A stretch of 64,000 nt of DNA from positions 5,022,001 through 5,086,000 of the forward strand of contig CM060733.1 in assembly GCA_030704615.1 (NCBI GenBank), written 5' to 3'. Shown here piece after piece: positions 33,361-44,494 of the stretch (positions within the stretch are counted from its first letter, which is position 1; every line of letters begins with the position of its first letter). Position numbers and translations under genes: made by a program. Origin of the DNA: Takakia lepidozioides (Eukaryota > Streptophyta > Takakiopsida > Takakiales > Takakiaceae). A model generated the notes under the pieces. That model made no database searches. It was not told the DNA's origin and saw nothing but the letters and a program-made list of their open reading frames with translations.

Positions 33361-33982
33361 GTCGCCTCTGATGCAAATAAAATTGTATCAGAAATTGCAT
33401 AACTCTACTAGTCTGCAATAATGTCAAGGAGAGTTGATGTTACTTTATCCTGTGAGACATGCCAAGGATTCCAAGGGGAGCTGCTTCCACCAGGCACTTT
33501 GCAACCCACATTGGAATTGTAACAGTGCTTGCAGCCTTTTGGCAGTGGGGATGTTATTGGTTGATGGTATAGAAATCATTCCAAATTACCAGGTTGATTC
33601 CAGTTCTGCTGCTAATCCCACAATTTGGCCGCAGATCGGGCACTGCTATTAAAGGGCAACACCACTCTGAAGACCAGTATAATATAGTTGGATGGTGCTC
33701 ACATCCTAGTGATGTTTGTAGATAGGGCCTGCATGTAACTTTCAAGCAGTACCAGCTACTTTTCACTACTTATTACAAGCATTTTAGATGCTACATGTTC
33801 ACAATTGAAGTTCTCTTGGCTGACTAATGCAAACCAGCCTCAGCACAAGGACTACAACAACTATTCAACTCACTAAAAGCATACAATAAAGAATATAGCT
33901 CATACAGCTGAAAAGGTGGTGCTGGAGGAAGCAGGATCAAGCAAGAACAGGAAGACAACATGATTTTCTTTCTCTCTTGCAG

Positions 33983-34391
33983 ATGCTAAACGTTTGATAG
34001 GAAGGCGGTTTTCAGACCCTTCTGTCCAGAGTGATATTAAGCTATGGCCTGCTGGACCAGCTGAAAAGCCAATGATCACAGTGACCTACAAAGGAGAGGC
34101 TAAGCAGTTTGCCACGGAAGAAATTTATTCTATGGTTTTGATTAAAATGAAGGAGATAGCTGAGGCTTTCTTGGGCACCACTGCGAAGAACGCCGTTGTG
34201 AGAGTTCCCGCTTACTTCAACAATTCCCAAAGACAGGCCACGAAAAGGATGCCGGGGCCATATCTGGGCTGAATGCGATGAGAATAATCGCCCACGGCTG
34301 CCGCCATTGCTTATGGGCTGGACAATAAGGCGACCAGCGTTGGGGAGAAGAACGTGTTGATTTTTGATCTGGGAGGTGGTACTTTTGATGT
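33983..34391 (+). pseudogene. HSP70 exon fragment, frameshifted
   Basis: After a perfect acceptor (ttctctcttgcag) the frame reads [20 protein letters not shown], then [40 protein letters not shown] and [14 protein letters not shown], matching the ATPase domain of cytosolic HSP70 from about residue 72. This start coincides with the conserved intron position of plant HSP70 genes, so it derives from genomic DNA, not from mRNA. About four residues are missing after KLWP. A one-base insertion at about 34,240 and a five-base loss at about 34,288 shift the frame. Similarity ([12 protein letters not shown]) ends abruptly at 34,391. Confidence 0.9.
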
Positions 34392-34659
34392 TTGGCAAGA
34401 ATCTTCAGGCTATGTATAAGGTGGATTTCTTGTCATCTCCCTCTGTATCTGTTGTGTTTTATCTTGCAAAAATACAGTATGACTGGGTCCCACAGAAAAA
34501 CCAAATGCGGGAGGCCTACCTGCTACAGCGGGGACGGCCTGCTGCTTGCTGCGATGACCTGCTCGCTCCTGGCCCCGCGCTCCCTGCCATGCAAACACCC
34601 ACCCCACCCACACCGTGAACACACAAACAACCCTAAAAACAAAAAAAACAAACACGAAA

Positions 34660-34735
34660 GCAACAGGAAGAGATTGAGAGAGGAAAGAGAGGGAGGCAGA
34701 GAGAGGGAGAGAGAGGCACGGAGGGAAAAGGGGAG
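34660..34735. repeat. GA-rich simple repeat
   Basis: Purine-only runs of gagag and gaggga type extend over about 75 bp, upstream of the F-box gene. Such GA tracts occur in plant promoters and 5' UTRs. Confidence 0.7.
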
Positions 34736-34857
34736 TGATCACAGATCATCCTCATCCTCAGGAGAGGACAGGTGCAGACCTCTGTTGCGCAAGATCACCC
34801 GATTTTTAGCACGTGACCGTGATTTAGCACCTGGGGAGAGGAGGGGAATAATGTAAG

Positions 34858-34935
34858 AACTTAATGGATGCGTGCGATCTCACGGTACTTTCGCCGGATT
34901 CCGGCAGCCTGGTCTCCTTCGAGCACGCCCCTCGC
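34858..34935. repeat. Block shared with 42910-42980, upstream of the F-box gene
   Basis: The piece ggtactttcgccggattccg plus the following gcagcctgg is identical in both places, with flanking similarity (taatggaYgcgtgYga). It may be a shared promoter element or part of a dispersed repeat. Confidence 0.7.
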
Positions 34936-35134
34936 CATCTTTCCTACACACGTTGAAGAGCAAGATGTTCATGGATTGGTTGGGAGAGTGAAGGCGGTAA
35001 TTGTCTCTGGCTTTCTCTGCACACCCCCAGTAGAGAGTTTCATCTGCAGTGGTACAATGTATCCGATGCATTGGGGTTCATCTCTCTCCATACGTGGAGT
35101 CATGCGGTGGTTCGGAGAGTGAAGGGGTTTAGCG

Positions 35135-36796
35135 ATGGATGGTGGACAGGGAGAACATGGCATCGCGTGCCCTAGCCAGGGTATGCTTGCAGTTGTAGAT
35201 AGTCGAGAGAAGTTGCTTATAGACTTGGAAGATTACCTGGGTGTCTCGAAAGAGACACAACAGCATCTTGAAGATGAGAAGGGGCTCATCAACAGGACAG
35301 CTACACAGATGGTGGCACTCTCAGCACAGCCCCAGGTGGTACATGCAGATAGATTCATCCCTGCAGTTGTACATAAGAGAGCTAAGCTGTTAGACAGCTT
35401 AAAAGACCACATGCACGTCTTGGAAGAGACAACGCAGGTGCTAGAAGTGGAGAGAGGGGAATTGCAAAGGATGGCTACCAGCATGCGAGAGTGGCCAGCA
35501 AAGTTGGAAGACCAACACAGAACAAGTGCCAAGTTGAATGGTTCGGACACTTGGGCAGGTGTTCAAGAGCCTTCATGTAAACCCTATGTTTCTCTCTCAG
35601 AAGTGATGGACCCGACCCTTTGGAGCAAATTCCCAGAGGCCCTCCTGGAACTCGTGTTCGCAAGGATGCCAATAGCATGCATCTTCCGTCTTCGCACTCT
35701 CAGCAAACGGTGGAAGTCAGTAATTTTCTCACCCAGCTTTCAACACTCATTTCAGATCTTCGGAAGCCTCCGCCGTGAGAGGCATGGATCCGAAAGTAAT
35801 AGATTAAAATGCGAATTCCGGACTTTTCAGACTAGGTCCACCGAGTTTTCTACTTGGCTCTTCCATTGCATTTTTCTTTCATTGGACTTCGAAGGGCGTA
35901 CAGTCGCAGCAACTGGAGGCCTTCTGTGCTTGTGTAGTTGGGTGACGAAGACGACGACTTTACGAGTAATTATATGTAATCCTCTCACAAGTGCTTGGCG
36001 GGAACTTCCTCCCATTCCTGATGCACGAACGACTCCTGATGCACTAACGACGCCCCGAATAGTTCACATGATGATGGACAACCATACCAAGAATTACACC
36101 CTCGTTGTAGGATTCTCGCGATTAGGCTCAAACAGTTTACTAAGCATCTCAGTCTATGACTCTGGAACTGACCGCTGGAGCGCAACTGATGGTGGGAGTG
36201 ATTTGTTGTTTGGAGCTCTCACAAACAATCTGAACAATCCTACTAACTGTAAGGTGTGTAAGGTATTTGATGGTGCTGGGTATGGTGGTGGCGGAGGAGG
36301 GCGGAGGAGGGCGGAGGATGGTGGTGTCCGAGGATACGTACGCATAAGGCTTTTGGATAACCAAACAGGAGTCTTGGGTGACCTCTCAATGTTACCAGCA
36401 TTACCACCTCAGCGTGCTTCAAATCCTTTGTATCCGTCCGATTAGACGATTTTGGCGGAAAGCAATGGGCTTGTCTTCGCATTCACACCGGTCAACAGGT
36501 ATGTATGGGAATTTCGAAGCGCGGACCAGAGGTGGGTGAGGATTACATGTGTCCCCGAGCGCCTGCAGCTTCACTACCACGATTACTCTTACAATTGTCA
36601 CTCTTTTTTAGTTTGTGGTGACGTGCTTCTGATTGTGGAGGAAACTGTTCAGCGATTCCACACTGAGCGCAGTGTACAACGACACACTGCAATGTACAAC
36701 AAGGCCAAGGACGAGTGGCATAACCTCCGTGAGTTGGAACCGTCGTTTCTGGATGGGGACAGTATGGTTGAATGTAGGTTGGATACAAAACCCTGA
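35135..36796 (+). pseudogene. F-box/kelch-like protein split by one in-frame TAG
   Basis: The frame opens with ATG at 35135. The N-terminal part has two related helical units (REKLLIDLEDYLGVSKETQQ and RAKLLDSLKDHMHVLEETTQ). An F-box follows (WSKFPEALLELVFARMPIAC, then IFRLRTLSKRWKSVIFSP), typical of SCF ubiquitin-ligase substrate adaptors. Kelch-like blocks come next: NPLTSAWRELPPIP, YTLVVGF and ISVYDSGTDRWSA. A TAG at 36,443-36,445 stops the frame after NPLYPSD, yet the same frame continues with LAESNGLVFAFTPVN, VWEFRSADQRWVRI and CGDVLLIVEE to a stop at 36,796. So the C-terminal third is preserved behind a single nonsense codon. A GGC/GGA-rich insertion (36,283-36,330) adds poly-Gly/Arg. 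It may be a recent pseudogene, a truncated protein, or a readthrough case. Confidence 0.8.
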
Positions 36797-38200
36797 TTAG
36801 ATGTAGATTGAGGCATTGATTTGTGAGAGTTGCATGACCCAAGTTTTGTAATTTTTCCCATATGCACGCCGAACCTCCTTTTGATGCATCGTTTGGCCTT
36901 CTCTACTTCCTGCAACTTTGCTATGATCAATGGACTCAAAAGCAAATGTTGAGGAGGGTGCTCATAACAGTGTGGACTGTACCCATATTGCAATCTCTCT
37001 TTAAAGGTGATACCATGGCCCCTCTACACAGATCTATTGCCGTTCTAGTTTTGTTATGTGTCAACATATATAGATATACTTTGCATGAATACATATTCAT
37101 TCCACAGTCCATCCATCAAGAGACTTAAGTACCTGCGACGACAGTCAGTACCCTGGTCCTTGCTCTCTCCAAGGATGTTCAAAATTGATTGATCCAGAAT
37201 CGAGTTTACAGTCTGCATCAACCGAGGACCATTGGAGGACTGAGGTAGGTAGGTATCTGACCTTCCATACACAGGTGTTCCATGTCATGGTGGGCATTGC
37301 TTGCTGCAGCTGTCATCCCTCGTCATTTCCAAATCGGGCATATCCTGCTATTATGGCACTCCAGTTCACCACATTTCGTTCAGCATTTTGGCGAACGCTC
37401 ACTGGACTCCAGTATTTGGCATACATGTCCATTACGTGCTATTCAGACTCATATTTTGTACAAATCAGTTTTTCATGATGGACATTAGATGGACCTCTTT
37501 GCCCTCTTTCAGAGCTGCTTGGGTCGCACACGCCTTGCAAATGCAAACAAATCTGGCCTAGTTGGGCTTCACCCCTCCTTAGATCATTAATCATACCCAA
37601 GGCCCGGTCTTCTCCTTGCTGTGGATGTGCGGAGGGCCTCACATCACCCAGCAGATCAACAGACCAGGCTGTGGAGCTGAAATGGGCATCCTGCTTCCCA
37701 ATGCCGAGCCCGACAACCCTTGCAAGGATAGCTATTACACATTCCCAGCCTTCCGGGAAAGAGAAGAAAGGTATGGGACATGATTTTGGCCCTTCCTCGT
37801 CCTTCCTCCCTTAATCATATACTGGAGGTCCACAGGGGAAGAGTTAGAGCTATCAATTCCCAGTACCCTGACCAAGGGCAGGGAGAGATGTACTGATTGA
37901 CTGTTTTTTGCAAACAATCAGTCTGATTTGTCCTTGAGCTCATAGTCCTCGCACACTATCTAACCTCCAGTTGTGGAGTACCAACCTACCAGGCCATGTA
38001 ACAATATCTCGGTTCCAGGGTTGCTACTCTAACCTCGAATCTCTTGCCGACGTTCCACATTGGCTGTGATAGAGAGAAAGAGAGAGAAAAGAATTCCCAA
38101 GTCGATGTTGTGGGGTGCTATGTTTTATTTTTATGAGTCACCCTCCTTAGCGACTGAGGCAATCTGAAGCTGTCACAGTTCTTAACTTGCAGTTCTTTCA
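36797..38200. other. No gene recognised; one short conserved-looking frame
   Basis: At about 37,625-37,785 (+) a short frame reads CGGPHITQQINRPGCGAEMG, LLPNAEPDNPCKDSYYTF and PAFREREER; it has normal coding composition but no family I recognise. The remainder shows nothing supportable. Confidence 0.3.
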
Positions 38201-38202
38201 TG

Positions 38203-38300
38203 CCAGGTCGAGCAATGAGCAGAGAACAGCTCTGGAAGGAGTTCTTCCGAGAACTTTCACAGTGGTGCGACAACAGGATTGTTAAGGTGGGAAAAGTGTC
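38203..38300 (+). pseudogene. OSB-like 'PDF motif' fragment, third copy
   Basis: The frame reads SREQLWKEFFRELSQWCDNR, fitting LW..FF....WWDNR with one Trp changed to Cys. It lies about 0.7 kb upstream of the DYW-PPR pseudogene in the same orientation. The match is short, so the call is tentative. Confidence 0.5.
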
Positions 38301-38908
38301 AGTTTGGAGTTTGTCAAGGAGTTACTTGACTGATCATGTTTTCTGGACTGCATTTTATCTCCAGCTGCTTAAATGAACAACAATTTGTCTCTTTGGTGGC
38401 TAAAAAGCAGCGAAAGTCTGAGTCTCACTGTTGCTAAGTCTTTCAAGGGGTTTCCAGGTTATTTGTAAGATTTCAGAGCTATGGTAGTTTTATCCTGTTC
38501 TGTGTGAGGTTGTGTTTTAGCCATTCCTGATCTGATGCTCACTCATGGTTTTCACACAATAGTCCAAGATCACCAGACTTTCACCCATAAGAACACAAAG
38601 GAGGTCCTTTGGGTTGAGAGTTGGGCAAACCCTCCTGGGGTGAAAGCAGAGTTTGTTCACGATACAAGGTCCAGCACAGTCAGGTGATGGTTCCATTGTC
38701 AGTCTACATTGGGAAGAGTTGGTGCAGTTTATTCCCAAAGTACATCACCCCAGTTGTCATGAAATTCTTGTGATATTTAACAGGAAAATTGTTCTCGAGA
38801 AGAGTGTTTCTAGGAAGTATCTTGGAACCAAAATAGGATATAATAGGTGCAATTGAGTGTAAGGGTTTTCAAGTAGGAGTTTTGAGTCATGCAGGATGGC
38901 AGGGTTGA

Positions 38909-40450
38909 ATGAGATACTTCTTTAGTGGACAGCAGACCGACTACAAGGATAGCATCTGCACCAGCACCACTGTTTTGGAAAGAGGACCAAGAGACGGACC
39001 CAACAAGAGAGCTCTTTTGAGGGCACTATGTAAGGCAGCGTGGATGAAAGAGGTGCTGTACAATTTGAACCAAGGAGGCACCCTAGCAGATTTTAATACA
39101 TATTGCTGTCTGCACAAGCTGGGACTGCACACGATATCATTCTGGAGACAGCCACATGTATGCCAAATGCGGGAGCATCAGTTCGACAAAATGGCTACAC
39201 ATGTTGTGCTCTCATGTAGTGCAATGGTTGCAGGATATGCTCAGCATGGGTATGGGGCGGAGGCTTTCAATATGTGTGAGCAAATACAACAGAAAGGGGT
39301 GACACCCAATAGTGTCACATTGATTTCCATTCTCAATGCATGTGCCAGCCTAAGGAGACCTTGGAAAGGGAAAGCAAGTCCATGCCAACATCAGCAAGGC
39401 TGGAATTGCATCATATATCATTCTGGAGAATAGCCTTGTTGACATGTATGCCTTTGTTACTGGAGTGCAATGATCAAAGGATATGCTCAGATGGTTGTGG
39501 TAGGGAGGCTTTTGACATGTACAAGCAAATGCAACTCCAAAGGGTTGGTCCCAGACAGGGTCACAATCAATTGCATTGCCAATGCGCGTGCGTGGTCAGA
39601 ATCGGTTTGGTAGAGAGGCCTCCAAATGCAACAGATAGGCTTGAAGCCGGCCAGTAGCACCTTTGGATCTCTTCTCTGCATGCAGTCGTGTGGCCTAGTG
39701 GATGAAGGAAGGCGATCACCATTTTGACTCCCTGAGTCAAGATCATGGGCTCAGCCCTACTGACGAGCGTTTTGGCTGCATGGTGGATATCTTTGGCTAT
39801 GCAGGCCGATTGGACAGGGCAGAGGTCTTCATTGAACCACATGCTACGGTGTGGGGCCTTGCTTGCTGCCTGCAGAATCCATGGCAACAGTGAGCTAGCG
39901 AAGGTACAGCAAAATGACTTCTCAAGTGCGATTCACAGCAGCCTACAACTTTGTGCAACTTTGTGCTGCTATCCGAACATCTTTATGGCTGCTGGCATGT
40001 GGGATGATAAAGCAACTGAGAAAAAAGCACGGAGGAAAGGCATATTAGGAAGGAGCCAGACTCATTGAGGTGGACAAAGGGTGCATACATTCGTTGTAGA
40101 AGACATCTCATCCACAAATTGAGGAAATTCTTTCTGGATTGAAAAGGTTGTCCAGGCAAATGAAGGAGGCCAGGTATGTGCCTGATAGGTGTTTTGTGTT
40201 ACATGATGTGGAGGAGCACCATAAGGAAATTTGTCATTGCCACCACAGTGAGAAAGTGGCCACTTTAGACTCGTAAGCACTCCCCCTGGGATCTCTGTCC
40301 GTGCTATCAAGAACCTTGGGGTGTGTGGTTACTGCCACACTGCCACCAAGTAGATCTCCAAGATTGCTATGCGAGCAATTCTTGTGTGGGATGCCAGCCA
40401 CTTTCATCAATTCCAAGATAGGATTTGTTCTTGTGGGATTACTGGTAAAA
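38909..40450 (+). pseudogene. PPR protein with C-terminal DYW deaminase-like domain, broken
   Basis: PPR motifs read YAKCGSI (39,155), SAMVAGYAQHGYGAEAF, QQKGVTPNSVTLISILNACA and NSLVDMYA. The E-domain region reads CGLVDEGR, CMVDIFGYAGRLDRAEVFIE. The DYW region reads IEVDKGC, HPQIEEILSGLKRLSRQMKE, LHDVEEHHKEICHCHHSEKV, NLGVCGYCHTATK and FHQFQDRICSCG. The deaminase HSE and CxxCH elements remain, but the terminal DYW tripeptide is replaced by ITG, and at least six frameshifts or stops break it. DYW-PPR proteins edit C to U in organelle RNA; this copy cannot. Confidence 0.88.
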
Positions 40451-40860
40451 TGAGCAATATAAGCATTGCTAATAACTCTGCTGACACTTCTGTCAGTTGA
40501 ATTACCAGCCAGAGAGCAGAAGAAAAGAATTACAAAATTTGACAAAAGCCTCAATTCCCTTGGTGTGCTTGGAAACTCACTAGATGTGGTTCACATTTAG
40601 TTGGAAGAGAGAATTGCACCTTTCTTGCAGCACTTGAATTCATTAACATTCTTCCACATTCTTAAGTTGCATAGTGAAGAGAGGCCAAACCTTCCAAAGG
40701 AGGACATGATGGGCATGACCACAATACAACTTTTAATCAGAATCATTTGCTTATTTGCATCTGTGGTATATGCAATACAATGTTCCAACCAAATGTGTCC
40801 ATACTCTCTTGCTGCCTCAAGCAAATCACTATATGGTTGACAGTCCCCTATCTGTCTGGA
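40451..40860. other. Spacer, no gene recognised
   Basis: An open frame at 40,601-40,840 (+) has an ATG-poor, family-less sequence with one hydrophobic stretch. I see no support for it as a gene. Confidence 0.3.
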
Positions 40861-40867
40861 GACCTAG

Positions 40868-42144
40868 TTAGAACCTCCACTTTAAGTTGGTTTGAGCACA
40901 CCAAAGAGTTTGTACTGCTTCAGGGCACTTTACTGAGCTCATGCCCACAGAGATGACCCTTTGTAATCGTAAGGGCTCGCCTGTCTCATTGCGATGCCAT
41001 AGCTTGCTCAACTTAGCCTCAAATGCCTCACACAGTTTTGTGTAGTCCTCCAAATGAACCCTTCTTCATTCCTACGAATTTTTGTCAACAAGCAACCAGT
41101 CTTCAGGAGTGCCCACACCTTTTGCCCATGTTCATGCATGTGAAGCGTGCCGAAAATGATAAGTACCTATACATTATACTCATCATATGTTGATGACGTT
41201 CCTCATCACTATATGCAGGTGGACACCATAGCCGTTTATATAGGAGTGATCCACATCAAGCTATACAAGAACAATCCCAAGTTTGGAGGGTTTCTGCCAC
41301 CAGCCAAGTCAAAACTACTGAGCCAAAAAGCTGGCGAGGTATTTTTCTCTCCACACCTATGCCCAACACACCGCCATGTCAGAATGCTAACCACTTCCAT
41401 GCGCAACATGGACATTGTTCAAGTTCTAATAGAGATGGAGGTGGGGAACAAAGTTGTAGTGTGTAGTTAGAAATTCCATGGTCCACCTCAGAAGAGGGGG
41501 GAAAGAGGGGTGGACACATAACAAGGCAGGCAGTCTCCCATAGTGCTTATCCCAGACTCTGTAGTGGTTGGCATGAGTATATTCTGTAGTGAAAAAGTAT
41601 AGGGGAAGTACCTCATAATCCCACTCCCCATAAAGTCGCTCATCATTTAGTGTTGCCCATACATATATGTATGCTTGCACTGGGCTGCCAACTTCCTCCG
41701 TAGAATCATCCTGTTGAGAAGAATTTGGAAGTTTACACAATCATTTCCACACAAGGTTCCTTCTAGATCGGAGTACCGGGCAAATCACGCTGTACTTTGC
41801 TAGGACATAAGTATCCAGATGCTGTGTGTGCATGTCATTGCCAATTACACTAAAATTTTCCTAGTGGTTCAACTGAGGTTCAGACCTTCCAACATTCAAA
41901 CTAAAAGATTTAAGCAAGTATGAACAGCCTAGATTAGCTTCCATCAAGTGTTGGCCAGCTAATTGACTACGAATAAATGAACTTAAGCATAAAGACAGAT
42001 TCATGACATAATGTAGACTAAGTGCAGCATCCAAAGGTTTATCGAGTTTACCAAAACAAAGGATTTCACAACCACCCTGGAGTATTCAATGTCCTCAAAC
42101 TCGTCCAGCACTGCCAGCTCATGTTCAGTCAAATCATACAGTAC
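40868..42144 (-). pseudogene. AIG2-like / gamma-glutamylcyclotransferase-fold gene with nonsense codon
   Basis: Minus-strand exons with good splice sites and phase 0: 42,144-42,052 (VLYDLTEHELAVLDEFEDIE, then YSRVVV), 41,710-41,612 (PVQAYIYVWATLNDERLYGE, then WDYE), and 41,071-40,868 (HLEDYTKLCEAFEAKLSKLW). These match the AIG2-like family, in which DEFE carries the catalytic Glu and the usual text after exon 2 is EW+++HL. Here the Trp codon reads TGA (41,068-41,066). The N-terminal exon with the YGTL substrate loop is not found within 0.5 kb upstream; a LINE fragment lies there. It is best read as a 5'-truncated pseudogene. Confidence 0.8.
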
Positions 42145-42479
42145 CTGCTCCACACTCCTCCTTGAATTAGCTTTTCTCTTTCCTATATTAGTGTCCAGGT
42201 GAGGGTCAAGACGAGATTAGAACCATGGAATCACTGTCTGTGCAATTGTGGCCTTTTACCATCCTTGCTGCAATCAAGGAAAAACATGATACACAACAAA
42301 TACTAACCCTCTTCGAAGTGGTTCATACAACCAGGGTGTGAATCAGCTCATGAGACTGTCATGTAACTCACTCAGATTGGCAATGCGAGGCAAGAAAGAA
42401 ATTTAACACTTCCACCTCAATGGTCACCCAGCATAACCATTCCGAAGCATACATGCACAAGTCGAAAGGGCAGTAAGGG

Positions 42480-42600
42480 ATCCCAACTGCGAATACGTTT
42501 GGGCTTTCCAGATTCCCTCTAGAAAGCCCTTCACACAAGCATCTAGCTGCTGTGTGTATACATGTCAACAGGCCAAAGCCATGTCCCAAGCCAGATAACC
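42480..42600 (-). mobile_element. Fragment of the 4.5-kb LINE family
   Basis: The stretch tccctctagaaagcccttca plus cacaagcatc matches 4645-4690 almost base for base (LINE tail block EGFLEDIWK). Similarity fades beyond about 42,600. Confidence 0.75.
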
Positions 42601-42659
42601 CGGGATTTTGGAATATGCCACTGAAGCCCAAAGAGATATGGAGTTGACTAACAGCTCCA

Positions 42660-43020
42660 ACAGAATTCTATACCCCGGGGGCATTGGACCCGCCAGACCA
42701 CCGCCCGGCGGCCATGTGGTGACCGGGCAATACGCCCGGTAGTACGGAGCCGTGTGGCAACGGCAACGGATATCCCAAGTCAGGGTCCGCCACGTCGGCG
42801 CGTGTACCGCTACTCTGCAATGAATAAGTCCCCAAACCGTTGAGTGATGTCCAATCAGATTCCACCGGATAGATGACGTGGCAGACATTTAGCGGTCAAT
42901 GAGAGCTACCTAATGGACGCGTGTGACTGGAGGGTACTTTCGCCGGATTCCGGCAGCCTGGGCTCCTCCGGCGGGGCCCCTGTCAAATCCTCCCCACCCC
43001 CCTCTTACCTATTATAAATA
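42660..43020 (+). promoter_or_regulatory. Promoter-like sequence without an obvious gene
   Basis: GC-rich sequence contains ACGT-core boxes (ccacgtcgg, gatgacgtggca, bZIP-type G/C-box motifs) and then tattataaat near 43,012, a TATA-like box. The part 42,910-42,980 is shared with the region upstream of the F-box gene. No coding region follows before the candidate transposon at 43,021, so this may be an orphaned promoter. Function is inferred from motifs only. Confidence 0.4.
42910..42985. repeat. Block shared with 34858-34935
   Basis: It is identical over about 30 bp around the near-palindrome ccggattccgg, with weaker similarity on both sides. Confidence 0.7.
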
Positions 43021-44004
43021 CTTAACTCCTAATGGGGGAGGCTGTTTTTGGTGGGCCCACTCCAAAACAGCACATACCCTCACGGATGAGGGTATATCTT
43101 CCAGCTAACAAACATCCACAGGGATGAACCGGATGAAAGGAAGGCTACCTACCTCATGCACCTGCTGTAAAATTTCCAGCTAATTTTACCGTGTCATTAG
43201 GAAGATTATAACAAAATGGTAAGCCCTAAATCTGTAGTGTACTCCAATTTAGAGGGAAGAATTTGTTTGACCAGGCTGTTCGTCCGAAAAAATATTTGTT
43301 CCTTGCAAGACCCCAACCACATTCCAATTCTGAGGCACCTAAAGCATCTTGCCCCAAATTTGCAAAGCACAATTCCAAAATCTGCATAGGGTTGCTTTGT
43401 ATGGGAAAACAGTGGGGTCAAAATGCACCATTTACCTCAATTGACCTGTAATTCAGCCATGGGGGTCCAAATTGGCATTGGAACCACAATTCCAACGGTG
43501 GAATTGTTCCTTGAATGATTTCCTACTACCTCCAAAAAGAATTTCTGATTTCTAACCAAAATGCAGGCAGAGATTTTAATTCCTACTTGAATCCCAGCTC
43601 AGGCGAAAATATTGCCTGAGCCTGTAGATAATTCCGGCCAAAAAAAGGGGCCAGGTCATGAAAACCCATGAACTCATGGGGGCTATTTTGAGTCTGCTTG
43701 CATTTTGTGGAGCCCCGCTCATACCCGCCTGCCGAAACCCAGCCATCTGCCTGCCACGTGGTAAAGTCAACCCTGTTGGAGGGTCCCAAACCCCTGATTT
43801 TTGGGTACCCCCACCCTTTCCGAAAAATCCTGTCGGCTGTCCTGTAGGGTTTTTAGGGTGCCATCAACACAGGGGGGCGTAGAATTAAATTTCCTACATT
43901 TTTCATTCAGGGCTCGATTTCATCCGAGATCATCTCGATGATTTTCATCCATTCAAAATTTTCCGGCGACCTGATTCAGGTCGCCTCGTCCATTAGGGGT
44001 TAAG
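43021..44004. mobile_element. Candidate small DNA transposon with 22-bp inverted ends
   Basis: The left end cttaactcctaatgggggag pairs with the reverse complement of the right end (43,983-44,004) at 19 of 22 positions. The 984-bp interior has no coding content. Next to the right end lies the 21-nt palindrome at 43,965-43,985. A clear target duplication is not visible, so the superfamily is open. Confidence 0.45.
43965..43985. repeat. 21-nt palindrome
   Basis: The arms ggcgacctga and tcaggtcgcc are perfectly complementary around a single central base. Confidence 0.9.
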
Positions 44005-44036
44005 AATCTAAGTGGGTTACAAGATGTGGTGGGTAG

Positions 44037-44105
44037 CAGGATGGTACGGTAATAGCGTTGCAGGCGGTGAGGTTCAGGGTTTGATTCTTGATGGGAGGTG
44101 CTTAA
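44037..44105 (+). mobile_element. Possible tRNA-like SINE head
   Basis: The segment agcaggatggtacggtaatag followed by ggttcagggtttgattctt has A- and B-box-like spacing. It is then followed by the gtaacc repeats. Confidence 0.4.
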
Positions 44106-44380
44106 TGTAACCCCGGTAGTGTAACCCCTTTGTAACCCCGGTTTCTCTGTAACTCTGGTTAGTCCATTTTAAACTTAATCAAATTTGGACTTAGTCAAAT
44201 TTCGAGACCAAGGTGTGAGTTACAACGAGGGGAGTTACACTCCATTCTGTGTAACCCCGAGTGAAGTTACACACCTCGTTGTGTAACCCGATGTAACCCC
44301 AAGTGGAGTTACACTCCTCGTCGTGTAACTCGAAGTGGAGTTACACACCTCGTTGTGTAATCCAGTGTAACCTGGACTCG
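44105..44380. repeat. Cluster of GTGTAACCC / GGAGTTACAC repeats in both orientations
   Basis: The element gtgtaac (followed by cccg, tcg or cca) alternates with its complement gttacac at least eight times in 270 bp, with the repeated phrase acacctcgttgtgtaa. Adjacent copies can form hairpins such as gtgtaactc...gagttacac. Confidence 0.85.
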
Positions 44381-44494
44381 ACCTTCAATTCCATGTCACT
44401 CTCAAGAGAGGGTGGGGAAGATATGCCGAAACCGGCGTACCATCCTGTCAGTTCTTACATTATTCCTATTATCTTCCTAAAGTGTTCATATGCG

